Of a stretch of 64,000 nucleotides of DNA, positions 1-7,946 are shown piece by piece. The stretch is taken from the NCBI GenBank assembly GCA_002353295.1, contig DEJG01000022.1, positions 147,727 to 211,726 of the forward strand, written 5' to 3'. Below the pieces are notes generated by a model. It did no database searches. It had not been told where the DNA came from and worked only from the letters and a program-made list of their open reading frames with translations. Positions within the stretch are counted from its first letter, which is position 1; every line of letters starts with the position of its first letter. The position numbers and the translations under genes were made by a program. Origin of the DNA: Prevotella sp. UBA2754 (GTDB lineage Bacteria; Bacteroidota; Bacteroidia; Bacteroidales; Bacteroidaceae).

Positions 1-40
1 TTGTTAATATGTTATTCTGTCTTAAAAAATTTATTGTGTC

Positions 41-1450
41 TCACCCAAACAGCGCTCTAAGCGCTTCTTCCACTTTCCGTACGGGAACGAGTTCTATTTG
101 GAACTTCTTGCGGTTAAGGCCGGAGAGGTTGTATTTTGGGATGATGATATGCGAGAAGCCTAACTTCTCCGCCTCGCTGATGCGCTGCTCGATGCGGGCC
201 ACGGGGCGAACCTCGCCACTCAAGCCGACTTCGCCAGCCATACACCAACCACTCTCAATCGGCGTATCGACATTGCTCGACAGCACGGCGGCTATCACCG
301 AGAGGTCCATCGCCATATCCGTCACACGTAGTCCGCCGGCAATGTTCAGAAAAACATCCTTCTGCATCAACTTGAATCCCACGCGCTTCTCCAGTACCGC
401 CAACAGCATGTTCAGACGGCGCTGGTCGAAACCGGTGGCAGAGCGCTGCGGAGTGCCGTAAGCCGCCGTCGATACCAGTGCCTGCGTCTCGACCAGAAAC
501 GGGCGTACACCCTCGATGGCCGCTGAGATGGCTACGCCCGAGAGCCCGTCGTGGTCTTCGGTGAGCAGCAGTTCCGAGGGGTTCGAGACCTGCCGCAGTC
601 CCGTCTGCTGCATTTCGTAGATGCCCAGTTCCGACGTGGAGCCGAAGCGGTTTTTGATGCTTCGCAGGATGCGGTACATATAGTGCTGGTCACCCTCAAA
701 CTGGATGACGGTATCCACGATGTGCTCCAGGATTTTCGGTCCAGCCAGCGTGCCCTCCTTCGTGATGTGACCTATTAGTATGACGGGTACACCGCTCGAC
801 TTGGCGAAGCGCAGCAGTGCCGCAGCACATTCGCGAACCTGGGCAATCGAGCCAGCACTCGACTCGACATCCTCGGTGGCGATGGTCTGAATGGAGTCGA
901 TGACCACCATGTCGGGCTGCGTCTCGCGGATATTGTCAAAGATGGATTCGAGGGAATTTTCGCAGAGGATGAGGAAATTATCGGCAACAGAATCGCCGAT
1001 TGCAGTGCTGGTCGCGAGACGCTCGGCACGCATTTTCAGCTGGTGGGCGCTTTCCTCACCACTGACGTAGAGCACGCGCTTCTCCGGCAGTCGGAGCATC
1101 GTCTGCAGCGATAGCGTCGATTTGCCGATGCCTGGTTCGCCGCCTAAGAGCACGATGCTGCCCGGCACCAGTCCGCCGCCCAGCACGCGGTTCAGTTCCT
1201 CGTCGTGCATGTCGATGCGTGGGTCGTCGTGCGCCGAAATATCACGCAGTCGCAACACCCGTGCCGCATCGCGACCACGGTTGGAAATCCCGCTGCCACC
1301 GAAACTCGCTCTCCCTTTGGTGAGCGGTTGTGGTGAGGCTTTTATCTCCTTGAACGTATTCCACTGCCCGCAAGCCGGACATTTGCCAATCCATTTCGCT
1401 GATTCCTGTCCGCAGTTCTCGCAGACGTACATTACTTTTTCCTTTGCCAT
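41..1450 (-). CDS. radA: DNA repair protein RadA (Sms)
   Basis: RadA is a RecA-like ATPase that promotes branch migration of recombination intermediates during repair. The 469-residue product has every hallmark in order: an N-terminal C4 zinc finger (C10, C13, C24, C27), a Walker A motif GGEPGIGKS at about residues 103-111, the RadA-specific KNRFG motif near residue 265, and a C-terminal Lon-like (S16) domain. Length is normal for the family. The ATG overlaps the stop of the upstream protease-like gene by one base (TAATG), so the two are probably cotranscribed and translationally coupled. The function call is very secure; the linkage to the secreted protease appears incidental. Confidence 0.97.
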   Translation of the reverse strand: MAKEKVMYVCENCGQESAKWIGKCPACGQWNTFKEIKASPQPLTKGRASFGGSGISNRGRDAARVLRLRDISAHDDPRIDMHDEELNRVLGGGLVPGSIVLLGGEPGIGKSTLSLQTMLRLPEKRVLYVSGEESAHQLKMRAERLATSTAIGDSVADNFLILCENSLESIFDNIRETQPDMVVIDSIQTIATEDVESSAGSIAQVRECAAALLRFAKSSGVPVILIGHITKEGTLAGPKILEHIVDTVIQFEGDQHYMYRILRSIKNRFGSTSELGIYEMQQTGLRQVSNPSELLLTEDHDGLSGVAISAAIEGVRPFLVETQALVSTAAYGTPQRSATGFDQRRLNMLLAVLEKRVGFKLMQKDVFLNIAGGLRVTDMAMDLSVIAAVLSSNVDTPIESGWCMAGEVGLSGEVRPVARIEQRISEAEKLGFSHIIIPKYNLSGLNRKKFQIELVPVRKVEEALRALFG

Positions 1451-2337
1451 TATCTGATGTACAAATAATTATTGTCATAATCCAATACCAGCTCTACTTC
1501 TCTTAAGAATTTGTATCCTATGGAACCTACATACTCCTTCCCGGCCTTCGTTGGAAAAATCGGCAGAACATTCTTTTCCATATTCACTTTCTTGCCCAGC
1601 AGTTCGGCAGAATCCATTTTGATGTATTGGATGACCTTTCCATTTTTCGACCTTTCTAAAAGTTCAAAGCCTTGCCTGTCGACGGATTCTATCACTCCTT
1701 CACTTTTACCGAATAGCGCGAAGAAGTTGGCATTGCCCGTGTCAATGAAGAATCTTCCTATTATCTGTCCCGATCTGTAGTTACTATCCATGATGCGCAG
1801 CGGAGCGTCAGTTCCTACGAGCCCTTTCTTGTCAATTGTCATGATGCCGCGCTTGAATTTCTTCTCGGGTAATTCGCGCTTACCATATTCTATATATCCG
1901 TCAGCAATATTTAATGTCAGCATTTGACTGCCATCCTTTGCCATATAGCCGCTGCCCATCACCATATTGTAGTCTCCGTCTTTAAACCATTTCCTTGCCT
2001 TTTTCAAATCGGCGACATATACCGGCCTGGTATTCCGCAGACCATCGACGTACAGCGTATCCTTCATTTTCTGGTAGCACCATAGTGTTTTACCAATGGC
2101 AGGCAGCCGTAATGCGTGATGGCAAGGCGTCAGGTTCAATTCCAATCCTGAAGAAACGACAAAACTGCTGTCGAGCACGGTGATGGAACAGCCCGTATCT
2201 AACAGCGTGCGTACTTTCACTTTCTCGTTCACACTTACTTCTGCAATCATGTGCTTGTTTACTTCCTTAAATCGGATGCGTTGGGCACTGATGATTTGAA
2301 CAGAGCATAAAAATAATAGCAATAATGCTTTCTTCAT
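1450..2337 (-). CDS. Secreted retropepsin-like aspartic protease family protein
   Basis: The 295-residue product has a signal peptide (MKKALLLLFLCSVQIISA) followed by two copies of the aspartic protease signature: LLDTGCS at D47-G49 and FFIDTGN at D199-G201. This two-lobe arrangement is like the retropepsin-like/clan AA proteins common in Bacteroidota (family knowledge), which are exported and of mostly unknown substrate. The C-terminus carries the GSIGYKFLREVELVLDYDNNYLYI segment type typical of these proteins (conserved strand after the second lobe). It lies one base upstream of radA in the same orientation. Catalysis is inferred from the DTG motifs only; some members are inactive. Confidence 0.75.
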   Translation of the reverse strand: MKKALLLLFLCSVQIISAQRIRFKEVNKHMIAEVSVNEKVKVRTLLDTGCSITVLDSSFVVSSGLELNLTPCHHALRLPAIGKTLWCYQKMKDTLYVDGLRNTRPVYVADLKKARKWFKDGDYNMVMGSGYMAKDGSQMLTLNIADGYIEYGKRELPEKKFKRGIMTIDKKGLVGTDAPLRIMDSNYRSGQIIGRFFIDTGNANFFALFGKSEGVIESVDRQGFELLERSKNGKVIQYIKMDSAELLGKKVNMEKNVLPIFPTKAGKEYVGSIGYKFLREVELVLDYDNNYLYIR

Positions 2338-2369
2338 ACTGTTGGTTAGTTATTCATTCATTCTTGTTG

Positions 2370-2400
2370 CAAAGGTATATCTTTTTGGATAACTTTGCAA
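2370..2400 (-). promoter_or_regulatory. Probable promoter of the protease-radA unit
   Basis: On the minus strand a TACCTTTG -7 element lies at 2377-2370 with a weak -33 (CTTG, 2400-2397) 19 nt upstream, ending about 33 nt before the start codon at 2337. It fits the Bacteroidota consensus TTTG-N19-21-TAnnTTTG. Confidence 0.55.
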
Positions 2401-2445
2401 GAAAAACTGATTTTATATTTTAGTATCACAAAGAAATGAAATGAT

Positions 2446-2479
2446 TTTGTTCTCTTTTGAAATTTAATGTGTATCTTTG
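2446..2479 (+). promoter_or_regulatory. Bacteroidota-type promoter just upstream of a start codon
   Basis: TTTG at 2446-2449 and TATCTTTG at 2472-2479 are separated by 22 nt. The start ATG of the following lipoprotein gene is only 10 nt beyond the -7 element, so the mRNA leader should be only a few nucleotides long. Confidence 0.65.
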
Positions 2480-2489
2480 CATTCTGATT

Positions 2490-3413
2490 ATGAAGAAGAT
2501 TATTTATTTCATTATTGGTGTGGCACTTTTGACGGCGTGCGGACAGTCGTACGAAGAGACTAAGCGTCAGAACCGCCAGCAGCGCAAGGAGGCGCTACGA
2601 CGCGATTCGGCAGCATTGAAGATTGCCGTGATGCCAACGCTTGATTGTCTGCCCCTCTATGTGGCAGAATATCACCAATTGTTCGATACGCTCAACGGTG
2701 GGGTACGTCTGAAATACTTCAAGGCGCACATTGATTGCGATACGGCCCTGGAGCGTCGGCGCGTGGAAGGTAGCGTCATTGACTTGGTACGGGCCCAGTG
2801 TATGGTAAAACGTGGTCTACAGTTACGCTATGTGGCTGTAACGAACAGCTATTGGCAACTGATAACCAATAAAAACTCACGTATCCACCAGCTGAAGCAG
2901 TTGGACGACAAGATGATAGCCATGACTCGATTCTCGGTGACCGACATGTTGAGCGACCTGATAGTGGATTCGCTGAAGTTGCGCGACGAGCACGTATTCC
3001 GAGTGCAGATAAATGATGTGGACGTACGGATGCAGATGCTGGTGAATAACGAGATGGATGCACTCTTCTTCACCGAACCGCAAGCAACTGAAGCCCGCAT
3101 TGCCAAGAACCCAGTCGTACTGGATACTCGGCGGCTGGACATGCAGATGGGGGTAATGGTGTTCCGTGAGAAAGAAATGCGACATCCAGAACGGCATAAG
3201 CAGTTGGAGCTACTGGTACAAGCTTATAATGCTGCTTGTGATTCGATTAACGAAAAGGGAGTGACATTTTATCGTGACCTGATCGTGAAAAAATGTGGTG
3301 TAACGAAAGCTGTGGTGGACTCGTTGCCCAAAAATTTCAAATATCAACATGCTGTAGGACCCCGACAGAAAGACATGGACAGGGCTCAAAAGTGGCTTAA
3401 TAGGAAAAAGTGA
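2490..3413 (+). CDS. ABC-type solute-binding lipoprotein (periplasmic-binding fold type II)
   Basis: The 307-residue protein starts with a lipoprotein signal (MKKIIYFIIGVALLTAC, lipidated C17) followed by a charged linker. The body, beginning ALKIAVMPTLDCLPLYVAEY, resembles SsuA/NMT1-like solute-binding proteins; the stretch around LVNNEMDALFFTEPQA is the hinge-side 'low-complexity sink' region seen in this fold. An upstream in-frame TTG at 2457 was rejected because the ATG at 2490 gives a perfect lipoprotein signal and the promoter lies between them. No permease or ATPase gene is nearby, so it may act as an orphan binding protein or sensor together with the TPR protein that follows almost immediately. 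Confidence 0.72.
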   Translation: MKKIIYFIIGVALLTACGQSYEETKRQNRQQRKEALRRDSAALKIAVMPTLDCLPLYVAEYHQLFDTLNGGVRLKYFKAHIDCDTALERRRVEGSVIDLVRAQCMVKRGLQLRYVAVTNSYWQLITNKNSRIHQLKQLDDKMIAMTRFSVTDMLSDLIVDSLKLRDEHVFRVQINDVDVRMQMLVNNEMDALFFTEPQATEARIAKNPVVLDTRRLDMQMGVMVFREKEMRHPERHKQLELLVQAYNAACDSINEKGVTFYRDLIVKKCGVTKAVVDSLPKNFKYQHAVGPRQKDMDRAQKWLNRKK

Positions 3414-3415
3414 GG

Positions 3416-5578
3416 ATGACAGGAACAGAACGTCAGCTTGAGAGAGTTGAAAAACAGATAACCAGAGGTAATGTAGGATTGGCTATTGCTGAGATGGAAA
3501 CCTATCTGGCTGCCTATCCTCAGCAACAGACGATAGAACGGTTGAGTGGTATCAAAGCCGAATATGAACTGATGACGAACTATTGGAAGAGTGGAGCAAC
3601 TGACCCGCAGTTGGAGCAACTCTACCAGCATTTGTTGCAGCGTATGTATGTGCTATATGGGAATATCGCATCGTACCAACGTACCCTCTCATATCCTGCA
3701 TTATCAAATATTTATACTCGTGTGAGATTAGAACGGCACGACTGGTCGCTGAAGGAAATACGCAAGGAAATGGAGGACTTTGTGAGTAATGTAGCTATGT
3801 TGGAACTGGAACCACCGCATACTCGTGAAACAAAGTGTGAGCAAATCTATCAGAAGCATCAGTCGGAGATGAATAACCTGTTTAACTATATTTTGACATC
3901 AAGGATGTGGTCTGACGGGGTAGGGCACGATTTTGAGGAAATTCTGATCTCGCCCACGATTGACCATGTGGATCAACAGATGATGGTGTCGGCAGTAACG
4001 CTGGCCTTATTGAATCAGTTTGATTTCGCAAAATTCCGCACGCTGGTGAATGTCTATCGCCGTTCGCGCGAAGTGGCTGTGCGTCAACGGGCATTGGTTG
4101 GTTGGACCATGTCAATGAACGATGGTGTGAATAAAGTGTATCCTGAACAAAAAGAACTAGTATGGGATTTGTTGCAGTCAAAACAGGTTTGTGAAGAACT
4201 GACGGAATTGCAAATACAACTGGTTTATACCCAGAATGCTGAACGCGATGGAGATACCATCAACAAAGAGATTATGCCAGATTTGATTAAAAATGCTGAC
4301 ATGAAATTGACGAAAGACGGTGACAGGTTCGGTATTGTGGAAAGAGACGAAAACGACATGGAGGATATCTTGCATCCAGAAGCAGCTGAGGAAAGAATGC
4401 AGAAATTAGAAGCTTCGTATAACAGGATGTTCGAAATGCAGAAACAAGGATCGGATATCTATTTCGGTGGATTCTCGCAAATGAAACGTTTCCCTTTCTT
4501 TTACGATATCTGTAACTGGTTGACTCCTTTCTTTTTTCAACATCCTGATATCAAGCACTTTATGAACAGACTGAAGGATAATAAATTCATGATGGAAATG
4601 ATTCAGACAGGTCCCTTCTGCAATAGCGACAAATATTCGTTCATCATCGGGTTCAGTCAAGTGTTGGACAGAATGCCAAAACATTTGATGGAGATGATGG
4701 AAAAGGGTGAGGCCTCTATGGTAGGAATGGGATTTATGGAAGAGGAGCAATTAAATTCCCCTGCTACAATCCGTCGTAATTATCTGATGGACCTGTATCG
4801 GTTCTTCCGTCTCTATCCGAATCGCAACGAATTTGAGAATCCCTTTGATGAAAGTCATTATCCATTGGGCGGATGCCTGTTTTTCGAATTGTCGGTTTTA
4901 ACAGATTCGCCCTTGGAATCGTATAAGGAACAGGTGGTGAAACTGTTGATCAGACAAAAGCAGAAAGATGCTGTCAAGGGTATCTTGAGTTCCTATAGCG
5001 AAAGTAGTCGTAATGCACAGTATTATATATGGTTGGAGAACTATACCGAGGCTCTCAAATTGGAACCAGACAATATGCAGGCCAAGATGGGACTTGCCAA
5101 GCAACTGTTCAAAGGGGAACAATATGCTGAAGCATTGGAAATTTTTGACGAATTGTTACTGTTGCATCCAGAGAATAGGCAATTCCAGTTGTATAAAGCT
5201 ACCTGTATGATTTATTTGAAGCTGTATGAGGATGCGCTGAAGATGTTGTATCGGTTGACGTATGAAAATCCAGACAACGTAGGGGCAAAGCGGGCCCTAG
5301 GGTGGGTTTTGCTGTGTACGCACCAGCTGGAACAAGCTGACAAGATTTTCAAGGAACTAGTGAACGAGGAACGGAATTTTGCTGAGGACCTTTTGAATTA
5401 TGGGTATAGTTGCTGGTTCTCGGGTAGAGTAGTTGAGGCTATAGATTACTTAAGGAGATACTTTCAGTCATTAGATGAAAGGCTTAAGAATAGGTTTGAA
5501 ATGGACAGTGACCTGCTGAATGAGTATAGTGTCAGCACTGCTAAAGTCAATATGATGATTGCTGCCATTGAGTCATAA
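3416..5578 (+). CDS. Large TPR-repeat protein
   Basis: A 720-residue cytoplasmic-looking protein without a signal peptide. The first two thirds are helical with no domain I recognise; residues about 555-690 contain three to four tetratricopeptide repeats (YAEALEIFDELLLLHPENRQ, YEDALKMLYRLTYENPDN, LEQADKIFKELV). TPRs mediate protein-protein contacts. A GTG start at 3410 overlapping the upstream TGA is also possible, adding two residues; ATG 3416 is preferred. The upstream lipoprotein gene ends two bases before this ATG, so the pair is an operon. The 3' end overlaps the convergent acyltransferase gene by 32 bp. Precise role unknown. Confidence 0.75.
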   Translation: MTGTERQLERVEKQITRGNVGLAIAEMETYLAAYPQQQTIERLSGIKAEYELMTNYWKSGATDPQLEQLYQHLLQRMYVLYGNIASYQRTLSYPALSNIYTRVRLERHDWSLKEIRKEMEDFVSNVAMLELEPPHTRETKCEQIYQKHQSEMNNLFNYILTSRMWSDGVGHDFEEILISPTIDHVDQQMMVSAVTLALLNQFDFAKFRTLVNVYRRSREVAVRQRALVGWTMSMNDGVNKVYPEQKELVWDLLQSKQVCEELTELQIQLVYTQNAERDGDTINKEIMPDLIKNADMKLTKDGDRFGIVERDENDMEDILHPEAAEERMQKLEASYNRMFEMQKQGSDIYFGGFSQMKRFPFFYDICNWLTPFFFQHPDIKHFMNRLKDNKFMMEMIQTGPFCNSDKYSFIIGFSQVLDRMPKHLMEMMEKGEASMVGMGFMEEEQLNSPATIRRNYLMDLYRFFRLYPNRNEFENPFDESHYPLGGCLFFELSVLTDSPLESYKEQVVKLLIRQKQKDAVKGILSSYSESSRNAQYYIWLENYTEALKLEPDNMQAKMGLAKQLFKGEQYAEALEIFDELLLLHPENRQFQLYKATCMIYLKLYEDALKMLYRLTYENPDNVGAKRALGWVLLCTHQLEQADKIFKELVNEERNFAEDLLNYGYSCWFSGRVVEAIDYLRRYFQSLDERLKNRFEMDSDLLNEYSVSTAKVNMMIAAIES

Positions 5579-6665
5579 TGTGCCGATAACACCATGTCCA
5601 CGCTAAGGGGATACCTACACCGGCGATAGTATATAGAATCCAGAACAAATCTTCTTTGGAATGTTCGTGTATGACCATATGGCAACCAATCTGTGCAAAA
5701 TCCAAATCATAATACCATATCTTTATGAGGCTAACCAGTTTGTAGCTGATGATATGAAAAACGAAAACTGGCAAAGTGTTGTCGCCACAGTAAATGAGGA
5801 AACGTTTTACCACGCCCTCACGATGATTGAGCCAAGTAGCGATATTGTAGGTCATGAGGAATCCGCATATGGCAGGTAAAGGCAGACTGATGAACTGTAC
5901 AAATGACGAACGCCAGTTCATATTTGCCGTCAAATATTGTGAGAAAAGAAAGACGATGATGGCAAAGAGTAGTGTAGTCCACCACGTTACCTTGTAATGT
6001 TGTTCCCACTTACGGAATAGGAATCCTACGCCAAAGAAAAAAGTACCCATAATTTCGCGATATCCCCCTTGTATGAGTGTGATGATGCGAAGGCCTTCTG
6101 ACGTTTTCCATGCTGCCAGCAGGAGCATCAGAATGCATACGCCAATAGGAGCAAGGAGTTGGCGACGGGGAGCTAATTGTGGATATTTTCCTAACAGATG
6201 ATCGATACCTTTATATATAATAAGGTATGCGATACTGGCAACGAGTAATCCTCGGAAGAACCAAAAGGCGCCACAGAGGAACTGGTCGTAACCACCCATC
6301 GCAGTGATCATATTCCATAGATTCTGTTGCATCTGGTGCCACGAATATGGATGAGTCACACCACCAGTCCAGTTGCCATATTGTTCGTTAAGGATACCAA
6401 GATCGAACATCCAGTTGTGGATTAGCAGGAAGAATACAGCCCATGTGAGAAAGGGTACATAAAGACCTTTGAAACGCTTCTTGACAAAAGTGACCTCGTC
6501 AGTAAGATAGCGTAAGGAGAAGAAATATCCTGCTGTGATGAAGAATACAGGCATATGAAATTCGTAGAGGAAAAGATTGATGGCGTCAGGAGCTTCAGCA
6601 TGTCCGATAACCATTAGGATGATAGCCAGCGCTTTACAGATGGAGATGACCGTGTTGTGTTGCAT
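5547..6665 (-). CDS. Membrane acyltransferase (acyltransferase 3 family)
   Basis: The 372-residue protein has about ten hydrophobic segments and the N-terminal acyltransferase-3 pattern: KALAIILMVIGHAEAPD with the conserved His22, then FHMPVFFITAGYFFS. Family members O-acetylate or O-acylate surface sugars or lipids at the inner membrane. It is the last gene of the kdsA-kdsD-regulator-PLD unit and starts 4 bp after the PLD stop, which suggests a role in envelope glycan or LPS decoration (inference). Its tail overlaps the convergent TPR gene by 32 bp. Confidence 0.82.
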   Translation of the reverse strand: MQHNTVISICKALAIILMVIGHAEAPDAINLFLYEFHMPVFFITAGYFFSLRYLTDEVTFVKKRFKGLYVPFLTWAVFFLLIHNWMFDLGILNEQYGNWTGGVTHPYSWHQMQQNLWNMITAMGGYDQFLCGAFWFFRGLLVASIAYLIIYKGIDHLLGKYPQLAPRRQLLAPIGVCILMLLLAAWKTSEGLRIITLIQGGYREIMGTFFFGVGFLFRKWEQHYKVTWWTTLLFAIIVFLFSQYLTANMNWRSSFVQFISLPLPAICGFLMTYNIATWLNHREGVVKRFLIYCGDNTLPVFVFHIISYKLVSLIKIWYYDLDFAQIGCHMVIHEHSKEDLFWILYTIAGVGIPLAWTWCYRHIMTQWQQSSY

Positions 6666-6669
6666 AATG

Positions 6670-7941
6670 TTATAAGAAAGGAGCTAATAGATGGGAGAAC
6701 CAGCCGCGGAACTTCTGCCACGGAGTGCGGAATTTGTTCCACGATTCTTTGGTAAGTAGGAAACTTTTTTTTGTGTCCCGTGCAAACATATCGTCTAGTT
6801 CACGAGTTGTAGACTTGTCGATGATAACGGCATTCTCCTCGAAATCACATCTAAGACTGCGAGCATCTAAATTCGTACTGCCAACGGTGCAAAAGCGACC
6901 ATCTACCATCATAATCTTAGAATGATGGAATCCTGGTTCATACATCCAAATGATAGCTCCGCGTTTCATCAGTTTATGAGCTTGATAGTAGGCACAATCG
7001 GGCGTAAGTGGGATATCGCTCTTGGCCGACTGCATAATTTCAATCTTTACGCCACGTTCCAATGCACGTGTCAGTGCACGGGTAACAGAAGGAATCAGTG
7101 TGAAATAGGGATTAATAATCTTAATTGAATCCTGGGCTGCGTCAATAGCACTGATATAGAACTGACGCATAATCTTGGGAGTGTGGTACGGTTCACGGTT
7201 GATGATGCCAACCATCTTGTTGCCAGCAGTTTGGGTGGTGTCGGGCTTCAGACCTTCAAATTTGGTGGGGATGCCTCCGCGATAGTATTTCATACCATGT
7301 ACATTCTCGCCCGTAACACGATTCCATATGCGTAGGAAAATCTTTTGTAACTCGTTGACAGCATCACCCTCAATACGACAGTGCATATCACGCCATTCGC
7401 CTACCTGTTCTGTGCCTTTAATGTAATAGTCGGCCACATTCATTCCTCCAGTATATGCAATCTGTCCATCGATAACTACAATCTTGCGATGGTCACGTCC
7501 GAAAATTTTTGTGACCCAGGGGAAACGGATGGGTTCATACTCCACAATCTGTATGCTGTCGTTGCGTAGGGCTTTCAGGTGATGTTTCTTCAGTGGCTGG
7601 TTGTTGGAATCGTTACCAAAGCCATCGAACATAGCACGCACCTCAATGCCCTCCTTCCGCTTCTGGCGCAGCAGGTCAAAGAGCAAGGAGGCAATGGAGT
7701 CGTTACGGAAATTGAAGTACTCCAAATGGATGCTACTCTTAGCTTGGCGTATAGCTGCAAACATATCGTCGAACTTATCTTGTCCAGATAGGAGGAGAGT
7801 CACCCTATTGTTGTTGGAAAAGACGATATTCTTGGAACGTAATGTACGTACAATCAGCGAGTCGCTCGTTTGCTGCGAACTCGCTGAGATATGGTAGAAA
7901 GTAAGGAGGTAAAATAGCAAATAACAGATTCTACGATTCAT
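6670..7941 (-). CDS. Phospholipase D family protein, cardiolipin synthase-like
   Basis: The 423-residue protein carries two HKD motifs, GRDHRKIVVIDG (H151, K153, D158) and FHHSKIMMVDG (H340, K342, D347), each followed by the GG/GS-T-N pattern (YTGGMN, VGSTNLD) of the PLD superfamily. Cardiolipin synthases ClsA/ClsB join two phosphatidylglycerols by this chemistry. Unlike ClsA, which has two N-terminal membrane helices, this protein begins with one hydrophobic segment that looks like a signal peptide (residues 1-22), so it may be exported or anchored. It sits 5 bp downstream of the HTCS-like regulator gene in the Kdo operon. Confidence 0.85.
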   Translation of the reverse strand: MNRRICYLLFYLLTFYHISASSQQTSDSLIVRTLRSKNIVFSNNNRVTLLLSGQDKFDDMFAAIRQAKSSIHLEYFNFRNDSIASLLFDLLRQKRKEGIEVRAMFDGFGNDSNNQPLKKHHLKALRNDSIQIVEYEPIRFPWVTKIFGRDHRKIVVIDGQIAYTGGMNVADYYIKGTEQVGEWRDMHCRIEGDAVNELQKIFLRIWNRVTGENVHGMKYYRGGIPTKFEGLKPDTTQTAGNKMVGIINREPYHTPKIMRQFYISAIDAAQDSIKIINPYFTLIPSVTRALTRALERGVKIEIMQSAKSDIPLTPDCAYYQAHKLMKRGAIIWMYEPGFHHSKIMMVDGRFCTVGSTNLDARSLRCDFEENAVIIDKSTTRELDDMFARDTKKSFLLTKESWNKFRTPWQKFRGWFSHLLAPFL

Positions 7942-7946
7942 ACCTC

